Shown one piece after another: positions 52,101 to 62,146 of a DNA stretch of 64,000 nt. The notes below the pieces were generated by a model. That model was not told the origin of the DNA. It did no database searches and saw nothing but the letters and a program-made list of their open reading frames with translations. Made by a program: the position numbers and the translations under genes. The DNA is from Trypanosoma brucei gambiense DAL972 (Eukaryota; Euglenozoa; Kinetoplastea; Trypanosomatida; Trypanosomatidae). The stretch spans positions 3,348,001 through 3,412,000 of the forward strand of contig NC_026744.1 in NCBI RefSeq assembly GCF_000210295.1, read 5' to 3'. Every line of letters starts with the position of its first letter. Position 1 is the stretch's first letter.

Positions 52101-55100
52101 CGACAAAAACCTCTCTTCCTCATCTCCTTCATCCAATGTTGTCCCTTGCACGGCACGCTTACCCTTTGGCATGTCCTCAGTCAAAGCTGACACGGACTCG
52201 TCAACACCTCCCTTCACTTTGCTCGCGCGGCGGGAAACCTTCCCAGACGTATCTAATGTGGCTTTCTCTTGGAGCACCTGGCATTGCTCCAACTGCAGTA
52301 GTGACATCTTCTCCAGGAAAAAATACAGCTTCGCTGTGAAAGGAACGCAAAACTGCATGATACGGGCCCTCAGCCACCGTGCAATCTGTCGCCTCCACAC
52401 CCAGGCAAACCCACGGGTGAGTTGTCGCAATGTTTCCTTCTCAACAGGTGACCATTCTCCCTCCGCTGTATTACTAACAATATGTTGTCCCAGTTCATTT
52501 ATAGGCGCAACCTGAGCCCTCGCATCCTCGGCCGCCAACTCTTTTGCACTCTCCAGTGCGGTCGGGTTATCAGTCGTCGATGCATCGACTGAGGAAGTAC
52601 CCTTCAACTGTATGTGCAAGTACCCTTCTCGGCGGAGCCAGCTCCTCATGCTTTCAATCAATCCATTCTGATGCTCGTTAATAAGGGTGCGGATATCCTT
52701 AAGGCGCTTTAATGCATCCAGTGCCAGCCGTCGCGCATTCACGACATCACCTTGCTCCATCAGGCTCTCTACGACATATGCAGCTGTCCGCGCGTACATG
52801 GGATGATCGCACACCTGATGGAGCCGTTCAATGGCTAGCTGCGCTGATCGACTGTGCACTGCTCGGACCACCTCCAACAACCATGGCGGAATACCTTCTA
52901 ATACCACGCAGTTGGGCGTCGCAGCCAACACCGAGTCGAGTGCTTTGTCGCATGAAGAGAAGACTTTTCTCAAGGAGCCGGCAACCTGAGCAGGCACTTT
53001 GAAAAGAATCTCCCCCAGGAGCTCCACATATTCGATGGGTACGCAGTCGTCGACGATGTCGTCTAACATTACGTACGAGCTTCCGGGAAATGTCGAAACA
53101 CCGGCAGCGCACTCAGCAGGGGCGCCGGTTGTCTGGGATGGTGCCGCGGAGCCCACTCTGGAGCCGCGGCGAAGGCGAGATGAAGTCCCGCGCGAGGCGT
53201 TTTCGCCTCGGTTGCCTGGAGCTGGTGTCCCCTGCGTACCTTCGGGAGCGCTTCCCTTTGAATTCACGACGCGCTGCACTCTGCGCGCACTGCAGCGAAT
53301 TCGGTGTCTGTGACGGCGCTGCCGCAAGTTAGGAGCGTTGTATACATCGTTCCATACACGCTCAAATGCCTGAAGAAGAAGCTCATACCACCCAGCGATG
53401 GTCGAAGGAAGGTCAGATAAATCCTCAGAACAGCGCTCGGGCGACACTACCGGGGCCCCTGCAGGGGTTGTTGCTCCCGCCTGTTGCCCCACAATTTGGT
53501 CCTTGCTGTTAGTATCAGCATGCAAATTGGCACAAGGGGCAGAACAGGGCATAGAAGCCATCCTTCGTATCGTAAGGAGTAATGCACCAAGAACGCGAAC
53601 CGCCAACAACTGCACGTCCGGATCATCAGACGTGGAGGTGGGATGTAACAACAGGATCTTACACAATGTGCCGAGCGGCCGCAGCACAACAGGACAGTAA
53701 TTGTCGTCCACAAGTGTTGGAAGGAGGGCGTTGAACAACTCGAAGGCACAGCGCATCATACGTCCATAATCTTTAACGCGGAACGCAAGCTCCATGACAA
53801 ACCGAATTCGGTATGCGCAGCGCATATATACAACTTGAGTCTCCTGCAACTTATAACGTTTTGGGAAAGGCACCTCGACCAACATGCTGTGCTCAGTAAA
53901 AGGCATGAGCCCTGTGGTACAAAAGTTTTTGTAAGCGTGGCCTTTCATATCGCCCACAGACATCCAAAGAATAGCCGAAACAAGCGCTCGCAGTTGCAAT
54001 GGTGATGACGCAGACAAGATTTCCTCGCTCGGTTGGAACTCTAGGGGGCTTATGATGGTGTTACCATCCCCAGTTGGTGAGGGAGAGCGACGCGAACCCT
54101 CCGCGGTGACAGTAGCTGCTTCCCTAGTAATTGTACCGACGCTCCGTGACGCCGCTGAGTCTCGGAGACATGGCGCATTGCTCTTATCACACAAAAAAGC
54201 TGCGTGCAGTACATCCCTTGACTTCTCCATCCACTCCGTAAATCCTAGCTTCCCACATATGGTCACGGCGTAGCACCAAATCATGAGAGGAGAGTACGCA
54301 CTCCCCTCGCGCGGGGCCAGTTTGTCAACCCCAAAACTCCCATTTGATCCACTCCACTCGGGACGACACAGCAGATGAAAAGCCTCTTCTAGCATTTCCC
54401 GCTGTACCTTCCGCCGGGGTTGATGGGATGCCAAACACAACAAGACAAGCGCTAGTAGTAATGCGTCCGAACTCTCCCGCGCCCACGCAACAAGCCGTTT
54501 CCTCTCTCGCTCATTGGTATCCAAAAACTGTGGTTCCTCCTGGATAAGTGACTTTAGAATATTCTTCTCCTTCAGCGTAACGGCGCCATAAATATTAGCC
54601 TTCGCCTGGCGCTCCTTAATTCGTGTGACGTCCTCTCTGTGCCTTTCAATAGCTGCAAAAGATTGTTGATACAAACTAGCACACCAACACAGTTCGATTC
54701 GACAACGCATTAAATCAGTCCTTATATCACGCACCTCCTGCTCACCACTAGCCACCAACGCAGACACATGCGACCCTAAACCTAATCTAGCACCAGTATC
54801 AACCCCTGCAACCTGTGCGGAGTTATGCATATCCAACAGATGCGTCGCACTGGAAAGCCACCTCAACGCAATATTAATGGCAGAAATCCCTAGCATGGCG
54901 TGGTGATGCTTTTTGCGAAATACGCAGGCGGAGTCCACACCCTTTGGGAGCCCATCTACCGATCCACCAACCTCCCCTCCTTGATGCGATGTCGGTGATG
55001 CCGATCCCGCAGCTGCCTCCCCTGAAACCGCATTTCCATCATTGTCGTCACCGGCCCCTTGGGCACCAACAACTTTCTCTTTAACTACTTCTACCTCCGC

Positions 55101-58019
55101 CACAACCTCTTTTGCATATCTCAGAACAAGTTCGCTAAAGTCGACAGCGCTTGTCAGCCCACTACTCGCCTTCACATCCAAGTATGTGCATATGATCTCG
55201 TGATACAACTCCACCGGGTCCTTATCCAGTTGGTGCCCCGATGCGACACTCACCCCATTGCCATCACGCAAGAGGGGCGCTGACCTTGTCACAACCGGAA
55301 GCTTGCTGGGGGAGTAGCGGGCCATACGGTGGAGTAAAAACTCCGCGCCACGCTCCAGCAGTTGCTGACAGACTACCCGCACGGACTCCGACACCGCTGT
55401 GGTTGAACTCAGCAGAGGTGGGTACAAAACAGAGGATGACGTCATGGAGGGAGAGGCAGAGGACAAGCCGTCAACGGGGGCACCGAAGGCCACAGCGATA
55501 GCACTGTCGTTATTATTACTGTTGGATACACTAATCAACAGAGGCCCTTTACACTGCTCCAACAGCCTCCTGAGATGCTCAGCGACGGGAAAGATACTGT
55601 AAATATCTTCCAAAGAATGTCGATCAGCACCACTTTCAGCTGCTCCACACCCGCGCACCCTTCGCATGTGCCGAAGGATGTGTAAAGAAGCGGTGAATAC
55701 ATTTGCTAAAGCCCACACGGGTGATCGCGAGTGCCGTCCACCCACCTTTCCGCTTTCAGGCGATGGTGAAACTGGGCGCGAAGCCAACCCCTCATCACTT
55801 TCACCGAGTTTCCGCCACAATAGACTAGTGGAGCAGATGCAAAGCCGCCCATACAAATCGACATCCGGGGCATCATACAACACGCAATGAAGCAACAATG
55901 CTGTAGCGATGCTCTCTTCCTCCGTTTCTGTTAAGCGGGAGATCGATCGTCCATCACGCTGCTCCTCGTTTCCATGAAAGAGGAAAGGACCTGGTGGCTT
56001 TGGGTACCCAATTTCACAGAGCAGGGCCTCCAGGGTAATACTCCCAAGCAGTACATCGTCTTCGACAACACTGAACTCTTGGGGCACAACATTCCCTTCA
56101 CGGCCCTTCCGACGGGGCGCAGCACTCTTCTTCCCCGTAGACTTTGTGGCGGGCGCATCCACAGCGAACGCATTATTTGCGGCTTTAGTCGTTTCAGAGC
56201 TATCAAAACCCTCTAGCCGGCATCGTTCCGCGATTGTAGGGTTTTCCTTCAGATAATTGCGCACCGCGTGACGCGCCAAAAATTCGAGTGCCGAAGTCGC
56301 CCACAAGTGCAACTTACCCATGAATGTGCTCGGATCAAATGCAGCATCACCAAGTTGATCGGTTCTACTTCTTGGTCGTGTCGTAGGGGGTATTGAGGTG
56401 ATGGCCACAGCGAGCAAGAAACGCATTAGAGGGCCCCGAGCTCTCTCAACCAACCTTGTCTTTTTCAACGCATCCATGTTGCGGCGATCCCTTGATTTTT
56501 GCTGTTGCTTGGCCTTATTAAGGCGATACCCTGCTCCTCCAACGAGTGCGGCAGACACCTCCGAGGCAGTTGGCAACTCCACTCTCATCAGTGTCTCCCA
56601 TGCCTTGTCAAGCACATCAAGTCCACTGCAGGGAAGGTCACCGTTATACGCTTCAGAACCATCACGAACAGTAGAATCTCCAACACTTGGCACCTGTTTG
56701 GTGCCATGCGCCCCATCTCCAGCTCCACCGACACTCGGTTGTGGAGGTGAATACCTTTCCGCGCCTGATCCATTCACGTACCAAGTGTACCTCAACACAG
56801 TGAGGTGGACATTGTACAAAGCCACGAGCAGAATCTCCCTGGTTTCCTCTGAAGGCCCAACCCCGTCTACAAACTCAAGTTCCACAAGTTCCCGTACCTT
56901 CACCAGCGTGCGCTGCGCTTGGTGCAACGCTTCCTCATACATCCCTTGCCGTTCATAACAATTGCATAAAAGCTCATATAGTCGCACGCGCCAAAGCAAG
57001 TAGCGCGAAGTTGAGAGCTTGAGTGTCCCCGACTCACATACCTCGATGCAGTACGCAGTAGAACGTGCAATAACCGGCATTACCACCGCAGTGCTCCCAC
57101 TTGCGAAACGCATCAAATGCAGGCACATTTCATATATCATGACGGTGGCGTTGAACAGGACAAAGTAGTTCAAATCCGCCTCCACGTCACAAGCGGAAAC
57201 AAGCCTATGGACTACATTCTCTAAACACGACGTCGCTTGCTGTAAAACACCGGGGCGGCACCGGAACGAAGAGGCGCCGGTGAAAAGCCGAAAAAACTGG
57301 CATGCTTGAGTAAGCAACTCGTACTGCACAACGACGCGCCAAGCGTCAGTAAACTTCGCCCGCCTCTCTTGATCAACCTCCTTTGAAACAAACCGCAGAC
57401 TGCGCCTGCCGGCCGTGGGTGTCTCTCCCTCAGTTTGCAAAAGGCGACCAAACGCTGTGGTTTTCCTGGCGCTTTTTGATATTGCTGAGACTGTGCCCGC
57501 TACGGCGCAAGCATCGCGCAGCGTTGTATTCACATCCTTCTCGATAGACTTGAGACAAATATTCATCGCATCATCGTATAAACCACGCGACACAAGGAAG
57601 TACGCAGCAAAGATGCACTCCTCCGCGTACTGGACAGTAACGTCAAACGCTGGGTGACGGTCACGTCGGTCGGCATGCAGACCTGCCACAATAAAAGACT
57701 TTCTGCCTTCCCCCTTTGCAGCCGGAGACGTCTGGCTTGCTGCTTGCGGCGACAGGCTGGGTGGCCCACCTCCATACCTTCTGCTGGCGTTACTCCTGTT
57801 AAAAGAAGCAATGCTACAAGCCGCTCGACTACGTATACTCCCCGTGGGGCTGCAAAAGGCACCGCCCATGGCGATATTGCGCTTTCTACTGTCAAGAAGT
57901 TGCTCAAGAAAAACACGATTCCGCCGTATATCGGACGATTGCGTCGCAGCGTCCTGTTGAAGCGCAAAGTACCGCAGTTTCTGGTGGAAACTAATGTGGT
58001 ATTCATCGTTCGCTGTCAT
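46128..58019 (-). CDS. CFAP54: CFAP54-like giant central-pair protein, 3,963 aa
   Basis: A 3,963-aa, mostly helical protein. The N-terminal ~430 residues match my knowledge of the CFAP54/FAP54 N-terminal domain. FNATVMIYEMCLHLM is followed by YCIEVCESGTLKLSTSRYLL and WRVRLYELLCNCYERQGMYE, then a helix with LVKVRELVELE (about residues 290-390). In other ciliates and algae CFAP54 is a scaffold of the C1b projection of the axonemal central pair, needed for normal beating. The rest has many TPR-like helix pairs, with low-complexity inserts rich in Ser, Gly or Gln (for example QALQQQQHQEESSQS). The long frame starts at a GTG; the ATG six codons on (58019) is used. CFAP46 is the main alternative; the N-terminal motif favours CFAP54. 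Confidence 0.72.
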   Translation of the reverse strand: MTANDEYHISFHQKLRYFALQQDAATQSSDIRRNRVFLEQLLDSRKRNIAMGGAFCSPTGSIRSRAACSIASFNRSNASRRYGGGPPSLSPQAASQTSPAAKGEGRKSFIVAGLHADRRDRHPAFDVTVQYAEECIFAAYFLVSRGLYDDAMNICLKSIEKDVNTTLRDACAVAGTVSAISKSARKTTAFGRLLQTEGETPTAGRRSLRFVSKEVDQERRAKFTDAWRVVVQYELLTQACQFFRLFTGASSFRCRPGVLQQATSCLENVVHRLVSACDVEADLNYFVLFNATVMIYEMCLHLMRFASGSTAVVMPVIARSTAYCIEVCESGTLKLSTSRYLLWRVRLYELLCNCYERQGMYEEALHQAQRTLVKVRELVELEFVDGVGPSEETREILLVALYNVHLTVLRYTWYVNGSGAERYSPPQPSVGGAGDGAHGTKQVPSVGDSTVRDGSEAYNGDLPCSGLDVLDKAWETLMRVELPTASEVSAALVGGAGYRLNKAKQQQKSRDRRNMDALKKTRLVERARGPLMRFLLAVAITSIPPTTRPRSRTDQLGDAAFDPSTFMGKLHLWATSALEFLARHAVRNYLKENPTIAERCRLEGFDSSETTKAANNAFAVDAPATKSTGKKSAAPRRKGREGNVVPQEFSVVEDDVLLGSITLEALLCEIGYPKPPGPFLFHGNEEQRDGRSISRLTETEEESIATALLLHCVLYDAPDVDLYGRLCICSTSLLWRKLGESDEGLASRPVSPSPESGKVGGRHSRSPVWALANVFTASLHILRHMRRVRGCGAAESGADRHSLEDIYSIFPVAEHLRRLLEQCKGPLLISVSNSNNNDSAIAVAFGAPVDGLSSASPSMTSSSVLYPPLLSSTTAVSESVRVVCQQLLERGAEFLLHRMARYSPSKLPVVTRSAPLLRDGNGVSVASGHQLDKDPVELYHEIICTYLDVKASSGLTSAVDFSELVLRYAKEVVAEVEVVKEKVVGAQGAGDDNDGNAVSGEAAAGSASPTSHQGGEVGGSVDGLPKGVDSACVFRKKHHHAMLGISAINIALRWLSSATHLLDMHNSAQVAGVDTGARLGLGSHVSALVASGEQEVRDIRTDLMRCRIELCWCASLYQQSFAAIERHREDVTRIKERQAKANIYGAVTLKEKNILKSLIQEEPQFLDTNERERKRLVAWARESSDALLLALVLLCLASHQPRRKVQREMLEEAFHLLCRPEWSGSNGSFGVDKLAPREGSAYSPLMIWCYAVTICGKLGFTEWMEKSRDVLHAAFLCDKSNAPCLRDSAASRSVGTITREAATVTAEGSRRSPSPTGDGNTIISPLEFQPSEEILSASSPLQLRALVSAILWMSVGDMKGHAYKNFCTTGLMPFTEHSMLVEVPFPKRYKLQETQVVYMRCAYRIRFVMELAFRVKDYGRMMRCAFELFNALLPTLVDDNYCPVVLRPLGTLCKILLLHPTSTSDDPDVQLLAVRVLGALLLTIRRMASMPCSAPCANLHADTNSKDQIVGQQAGATTPAGAPVVSPERCSEDLSDLPSTIAGWYELLLQAFERVWNDVYNAPNLRQRRHRHRIRCSARRVQRVVNSKGSAPEGTQGTPAPGNRGENASRGTSSRLRRGSRVGSAAPSQTTGAPAECAAGVSTFPGSSYVMLDDIVDDCVPIEYVELLGEILFKVPAQVAGSLRKVFSSCDKALDSVLAATPNCVVLEGIPPWLLEVVRAVHSRSAQLAIERLHQVCDHPMYARTAAYVVESLMEQGDVVNARRLALDALKRLKDIRTLINEHQNGLIESMRSWLRREGYLHIQLKGTSSVDASTTDNPTALESAKELAAEDARAQVAPINELGQHIVSNTAEGEWSPVEKETLRQLTRGFAWVWRRQIARWLRARIMQFCVPFTAKLYFFLEKMSLLQLEQCQVLQEKATLDTSGKVSRRASKVKGGVDESVSALTEDMPKGKRAVQGTTLDEGDEEERFLSHAMRSARLFNRCGLPAQAFQVVLLAVDGIRTFVCDDPADVQPLNDAQQTLAEDAGGRGSPSCGGTYSSDAADGFIDPRLYRFVGTLSATEQRASVMRTGPRSREKLVALGPYICPLAQTMQRTLLLLWEGYVDYRRDLGIVQPNAVKVRRDVLLDEQLPFQGRVPSLFSLFSPAGQYEEAYLEHARDVEQRKRGHSLLYQTHEVCARESFERTRIQWQSSLQLSSLMEMWVDVIPDVGYFLRELEVGCSLLEQEAEERKCAYDTAVVQRQQWEARVSKKRRKKTEEAGTVRCITKPISFEDPNGMELAAKRLGYTIPMGTAIGKLVFLLKCAQFSCQLASLQIAEEVQKLTSGSFSRHLLPFVLNVQCMIGEPIAKETVDKLLEVYRDESRQKSLSRNARWTWRRYTKTEAYSRAMQRLGRTLLPSWGTQGDSKMSVLSMPNASFNFSADECSLVSDVLVETSRPRATVRADDSVVCGTNPPNADDTNGASRPTSLHDVTGSYDNLISYLRQRRLFGPLAEELYELGRIYILHRQRDEAERCWLDSVDAALGVPESLRNSTAVDTWSEFQAASVGCPRILLAILSLTSLAMYTYREQQKRAVDACLLSARVLERLFEQSSGSGLPQCLRDFCGFALEDIIVLPHLREPLTTLMPQIIHHLLFLGWELLQFKFPVYSAMVACLAEYLARTYTRHVPLTVEIRLLQAKAAAYSGNFRASMGILRDVCQGKRVPCVALESFDLCASGSEALKTTKGLKGADTGAQSRRQAEPAAEAPNNQALQQQQHQEESSQSGLYNDTELPTSPGNVACIQVFITQCFTSPGSDDRPAADAAGASVGQTVSSLMSGASGLPEPVAAYYGKRLSQRVELTLAECLVVLGGKEAAYVWGSLGGQSQPPASGTTTGADRRAMRSRGSQRPMNLTYNNSACREALNAAEQILQVILARLQKVQQQRQGERQQHPRQSGNSTSTVGDGNAFVLRGRKSVPRDSAPPSSRLPDGGNAKRWREVEDTYTRCTSERLLSRIYTVRGESMKALGLLKGLVRSFENGGSFVCNIPHVPSFLWTVGTHNFWCEVYELMTQNHVRLLEYSVAQKVVDHALALCEQCGDSYSARVFSLYRATISMRTGTASDAEETLNGLLNVSRSLVCDSRMDLFHPWTILALEALRREKQCKESQKGSTSSIDLLEGAVLNLQEYSQVHSLLPLTFCFNERKQDDSREVTKRENRREVLWKQLAPLPWSTDAVYVHRAVNTLAEEHIRVGLLDQAERLLQDVILSVASRYDTAAHPTALIESHFMLARLLCLRNPSLITARQEENPLQQQRKGGETMGGAPVTVMAHEMSSEEEMIASLEPYRQNPVRLLMSVVKQVVSVGIHDYNILRVALLLLSALFSHAGRAFCIVAANCAVLAKLVADMKFHVFSGTSVFSLYGDDAISLGTDVVFAESVTAYIHYQQRNVGNVMEKEGPGWDNAAGGGGSLPPSGPSHPRTRDDRERAAQRNNVSLPAVVSAFAALHRERSLDCLLPPQESLDLELALQHVRSFLQTRTAPLSCSYLWHSEGALESILKQQASSATRPGGAFRTQRTGASTATVIGDDNASPAGFLPPVIIDALPSLLSPQTLQQLHVPRANTVICNTFQYESASTDPVAYNENMSIRAASPRCGQGANGGGAACKQAEPVSTLKFVLVVSPANDPAATQPPSVAEKPYHPTKKTARATNKGMTHSLAASTGEGPRWVDAGSIFNMWNSTQCVVFDCPVAEMRQLQAQAAHTLLLMQSPAPSLPLAKAPPGVEGAVDEEDIAAGAALTQQLNEVLSVLFTKLAPPTTGRKAMRAPMTVEGLLSGASNLNATPFGNNSGAVGASGNHGNPWGGRAAIVGAGATDKVASGTAPGYKEKGADDGCDESDEVSPVDEAKSKLVADFIQMIVASIIPRAVVDDALMERNVQMLMPRCAVTVDVVRFLMAVTSNDGHGMSSFNPGLHDWFSRIAAFGSGQVVR

Positions 58020-59148
58020 TGTATAACTCCTTCGCACTACTTCTGCCTGTTGTTGCCGTGCCCGCCGGCCGTTGTTGCTCTCTGATTTCCTCCTTCAGTG
58101 TCTTTCTTTTACACCACTTCCTTTGAAACAGAGGGATATATGAGAGTGATTCGAAGGAAAAAGACAGAGGTAAGACAAATGTCATTGAAAGTTAGTGAAG
58201 GTTAAAGGAGTGAAAACAAAAAAAAACTATTGATTCTAACCGCCTGGCGTCGAGGAACCAGCACGTAATGGCTAGCAGTCGTTACAAAAAAAAAAAAAAG
58301 AAAGACAAAAAACACCTGTGGGAGTTAGTTTGTGTTGGGTCCTCCACATGTCCAACCGGTCATCAATCGGCTTTATTTTAACGGCGGGTTCAAGGGTAAC
58401 AAAAAGGGGGGCAAGTGGGAGGTTTACCTCAACTAGCCAAGTTTCTGCGGTTTACTGCTGCTGCCATGTAAAGTTGTGTCGTTCCGGAGGTCCGTTACCT
58501 TTGTTGACCGCTGACGCTCTAATATTACATTACTGTTACGGCAACTGACGGTCACTCACATGCAACACGCGGCAATAAGGCACGACGCCAACCGAGGAAA
58601 ACAGAGACACAGACATATTCATTTGTCATCTTACCCATTTATAATACCCGCCTCGGTGCCTGCTATCCCAAGTATAAACACACGAGAGGGGCACACAGGA
58701 AGATGCTCCGTGGGCGGGCGGTGATGGTAATTTTTAAAAAAAGTAACAACAACAATAATAATATGGACTGAAGGTGAATAACAACAACTGTAGAAAGTTA
58801 AAATATATACACATATGTGCATATAATGGTGCAGACAGATAAAATAATGACGATAAATGCGGTATGGGGAAACGATAAGAAGACCAAAAAGGAAGAACAC
58901 CCATGCCAATTAACCATATAAAAATTTTTCCCCAAACACCCTCCCCTTATGCCCCTTTACCACCCCTCCTCGTCGCTTTTTGTTTTTTTTGCCATGCGTC
59001 TTGTCGCTGTTAGCCCCCACACAAACACACACGCCAGCTCCTTCACTCTCTTTCGCGTTTCGCCTCCCTTGACTATTACCCTTCTACCTCATTTTCTGTG
59101 AAACACATCCTACCTTAGCTCCACAAGTTTCAGCTATTCCTTACCTAC
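58020..59148. other. Intergenic region, no gene seen
   Basis: On the transcribed strand a T/C-rich stretch (58143-58230) ends near TTTCAAAG at ~58124. This is a likely acceptor for the CFAP54-like gene with a ~105-nt leader. The rest is the 3' UTR of oligopeptidase B with A- and T-runs. No gene is supported. Confidence 0.65.
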
Positions 59149-61296
59149 CTACTTCCGCAGCAGCTGCCGTACATTGAGATGCTTCAGCACAAAAGCCTGT
59201 TGTATTGCGTTTTCTCGCAAGTACTTGTAGCGGTCACTTGCAGAAAAGTGTCCACTCTCCAGATCCATTTTCAGCAACACCTCATTGCTGTCTGTCTTGA
59301 GTTCACGGAGCTTTGACGCCCATTTCGCCGGTTCCCAATACGCGACGCGTGGGTCGTGCAATCCGGCCTGAATCATCAAATGAGGGTAATCCTGTGCACG
59401 CACGTTGTCAATTGGACTGTAGCTGTTCATGTAGTCAAAAAACTTGTACTCATTCGGATTCCCCCACTCCTCCCACTCGCCTGTCGTAAGAGGAATGCTT
59501 GGATCACACATGGTTGTCATTACGTCCACAAAAGGGACACCCGCGAGGGCGACGTGGAATAAATCTGGCCGCATATTCAACACGGCACCCACCAGCAATC
59601 CACCAGCACTTCTTCCCTCGCAAGAAAGCTGCGCGGGTGTTGTGAGACCAGAGGAAATAAGGTGCTCCGCGCATGCAATAAAGTCCATGAAGGTATTCCG
59701 TTTGGTCAAGTACTTTCCCCCAACTTCATACCACGTACGACCCATCTCACCGCCGCCTCGCACGTGCGCAATAGCATATATCATACCCCGATCAACATAC
59801 GGCAGGAACCGTGAGTTAAACTCAGGCTCAATGCAAATGCCGTAGGAACCGTATCCATAGAGCATGGTGGGGTTGGGCTTCTTCAAATCGATACTGGTAT
59901 CGTATACGAGCGAGATGGGAACTTTTGTCCCGTCAGGAGCTGTAGCCAACTCCCTCCGACAAACGTAATTCTTCGATTCAAAGCCGCCCCCCACCTTACG
60001 CGCCTTCACAACCTTGCGTTCTCCGCTCAGTACGTCCTCGTCGTACCATACAGTGGGGGTTGTCATGGATGAATACCTCAGGCGCAGCAGTGACGCATCG
60101 TATGTCTTCATTTGAGAACAAACCACATGGGCAGTGAAAACAGGCTCATCGAAGTGCAGCTCCTTCAGCGTTGCAGAGCTGAAGAGGTTGTCAGGCCCGA
60201 GCCTGACCGTCCATACGCGCGTCAAACCATCGCGGCGGCCGGATAGAACTGCAAATTTGGCGAATACGGCGACATCATCAATAGTTACCTTGTCGTCATG
60301 GGGTATTAATACGGTCCCCCAATCTGTGGGTGCACTCCGCTTGGTCAATACAACCTTACCATTCACGCACTTGTCTTTATTTGTCAGCACTATCAGTGTG
60401 TCCGTGCCGTGCATCTCCACAGTGTAGCGAACCCCCTTCTCACGGGGTCGTACCATCTCGAGTGTGTTGTGCTTAACCCCCTTGCGCAGATCCAACAGAT
60501 GTGACTCCGAAGTTTCTGATGACATAGAGCAAATGATCAGCGTCTTGCCGTCACCCGACCTCCCCACACCCACCGAGAAGAGTGGATCGTCGTCGGTGTA
60601 GAGGCATACATCTTCACTTTGCGGTTGGCCAATAATGTGACGCCATACCTTGTTGTCACGCTTGGAGGCATCTTTCGTAATGTAAAAGAAGCATTCGGCA
60701 TTGGGCCCCCACACAACACTTCCGTTTGTGCCTTCAACCTTGTCCGCCACCACGTCCCGTACGAAACGGATGCTGTACACCTCATCCCCGCAGTAATCAA
60801 CGGAGTATGCTACAAGCGCATGTTCTGGTGGGGCGGGCGCCACGCAACCCACGACACAAAAAGATTTGCCCTCCGCGAGCTTATTTTCGTCCAGTACAAT
60901 CTCCTCATCCTCACCCTCACCCGGCGTCTTCCCGGCCGGTACGCGACAATGAAGCTTGTACGACAACCCCTTTACATCACGCGTGTAGTACAAGAAGCGG
61001 TCGTAGACGTAGGGGGCCGACATGTCCGTTTCCTCAATGTGTGAAATGTGCTCTTGGTAAATAGTTTCCGCCAGGTCTTTAATATCGACCGCGCGCTTCT
61101 CGTAATAATCCTTCTCCAAGTGGAGGTGGGCGAGGACTTCGGGATCGGCACGGTTATCATCGCGAAGCCAAAAGAGCGGGTCGACCCTGCGGCGGGGCGG
61201 GTCCATTGGGTTGGCGCCGCGGTCTTCGCCCTCAACTTTGCCAAAAACCACCTCGTGGGGCCGATGTGCGGCGATTGGACCACGTTCAGTTTGCAT
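59149..61296 (-). CDS. OPB: Oligopeptidase B
   Basis: A 715-aa serine peptidase of family S9A, matching the 715 aa I recall for T. brucei OPB. It cleaves short peptides after Arg or Lys. The N-terminal half is the beta-propeller that filters substrate by size. The C-terminal alpha/beta-hydrolase domain has the nucleophile in CEGRSAGGLL (Ser563 by family numbering), then Asp648 and His683 (ESGHFSASD; H683 confirmed by counting from the C-terminus). YGSYGI and HVRGGGEMGR of the S9 family are also present. There is no signal peptide, fitting a cytosolic enzyme. It is known to reach host blood and act on host peptides in infection. The open frame begins on TTG 14 codons earlier; ATG 61296 gives the known length. 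Confidence 0.97.
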   Translation of the reverse strand: MQTERGPIAAHRPHEVVFGKVEGEDRGANPMDPPRRRVDPLFWLRDDNRADPEVLAHLHLEKDYYEKRAVDIKDLAETIYQEHISHIEETDMSAPYVYDRFLYYTRDVKGLSYKLHCRVPAGKTPGEGEDEEIVLDENKLAEGKSFCVVGCVAPAPPEHALVAYSVDYCGDEVYSIRFVRDVVADKVEGTNGSVVWGPNAECFFYITKDASKRDNKVWRHIIGQPQSEDVCLYTDDDPLFSVGVGRSGDGKTLIICSMSSETSESHLLDLRKGVKHNTLEMVRPREKGVRYTVEMHGTDTLIVLTNKDKCVNGKVVLTKRSAPTDWGTVLIPHDDKVTIDDVAVFAKFAVLSGRRDGLTRVWTVRLGPDNLFSSATLKELHFDEPVFTAHVVCSQMKTYDASLLRLRYSSMTTPTVWYDEDVLSGERKVVKARKVGGGFESKNYVCRRELATAPDGTKVPISLVYDTSIDLKKPNPTMLYGYGSYGICIEPEFNSRFLPYVDRGMIYAIAHVRGGGEMGRTWYEVGGKYLTKRNTFMDFIACAEHLISSGLTTPAQLSCEGRSAGGLLVGAVLNMRPDLFHVALAGVPFVDVMTTMCDPSIPLTTGEWEEWGNPNEYKFFDYMNSYSPIDNVRAQDYPHLMIQAGLHDPRVAYWEPAKWASKLRELKTDSNEVLLKMDLESGHFSASDRYKYLRENAIQQAFVLKHLNVRQLLRK

Positions 61297-62146
61297 GATT
61301 GTGATGGAAAGTGCCCCCGAGTATGCAAGTGTATACAATTGTGTTGAGGGAGCCCAGCAATCGGATGATAATAGTTATTTCCTTTCCTTTTAATTATGTC
61401 GTTATTTTGCTTCCTCACGCACAGTGATATTCCTTCCTTGTTCCTTCGTTCCTCCGTTTTACAGGGTGTAGGGTGAAAGGGAAAGAAACTTGATAAATTT
61501 TGCTGTAGGTTTACAGCGATCATAACCTCCACCACTGCCCTTTTAAAAAAGAAATATTTAGACTCTTCAGCCGTCCTTCCCCTGTGATAAGCTTCTCTTC
61601 CACCAGAAAGCACACACAAACATATGTGAACATACCTCCTCGTAAATACATGGGTAAATAACACTACAAACGTCAACAAAAAGCTTTGAGGTAAGGGATG
61701 CTCCTGAGATAACACGGTCTCATTATCAATGGGTGATAAGGCGCTGAGATATAAGAAGTGATGGAGCCATGAAGCCATAATCCATCGGAAAGACCAAATC
61801 AGCGCCCAATGGTGGCACACACCTCGTCCTGTGAATTCTTCACACACCTTCCCTACCCCCCCCCCTTTTTTCTCACTCTTTTTAACATTGCATCCACTTC
61901 CCACACCTCGCGTTGCAAGCGTTTAGTGCGGCTTGTGTAGTATACGTCTCCCAACCCACCAACAGACCGTAAGCTACCCTAAAATCCCCATGTAACCGTC
62001 CGAGCGAACGGATGTACACGTTGACAGCTCGCCAGAAGCAAGTGAGACTCCTCTACACACATGTAATGTACACACCCAATCTAACCCATTTAGAGCTACA
62101 CCAAGGTAAAAGCTAGGGGCAAATAAACAGAAAAATGGGCATTCTT
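61297..62146. other. Intergenic region, no gene seen
   Basis: About 850 nt. A pyrimidine tract on the transcribed strand near 61474-61490 may serve oligopeptidase B. C9 occurs near 61857. No gene is supported. Confidence 0.65.

Noticed and set aside
46128..58037. Starts on GTG or TTG for several genes (CFAP54, OPB, CPSF30, DHHC, RNR2, prefoldin)
   Set aside because: Kinetoplastid nuclear genes use ATG. The first in-frame ATGs give known family lengths (715 aa for OPB, 337 aa for RNR2).
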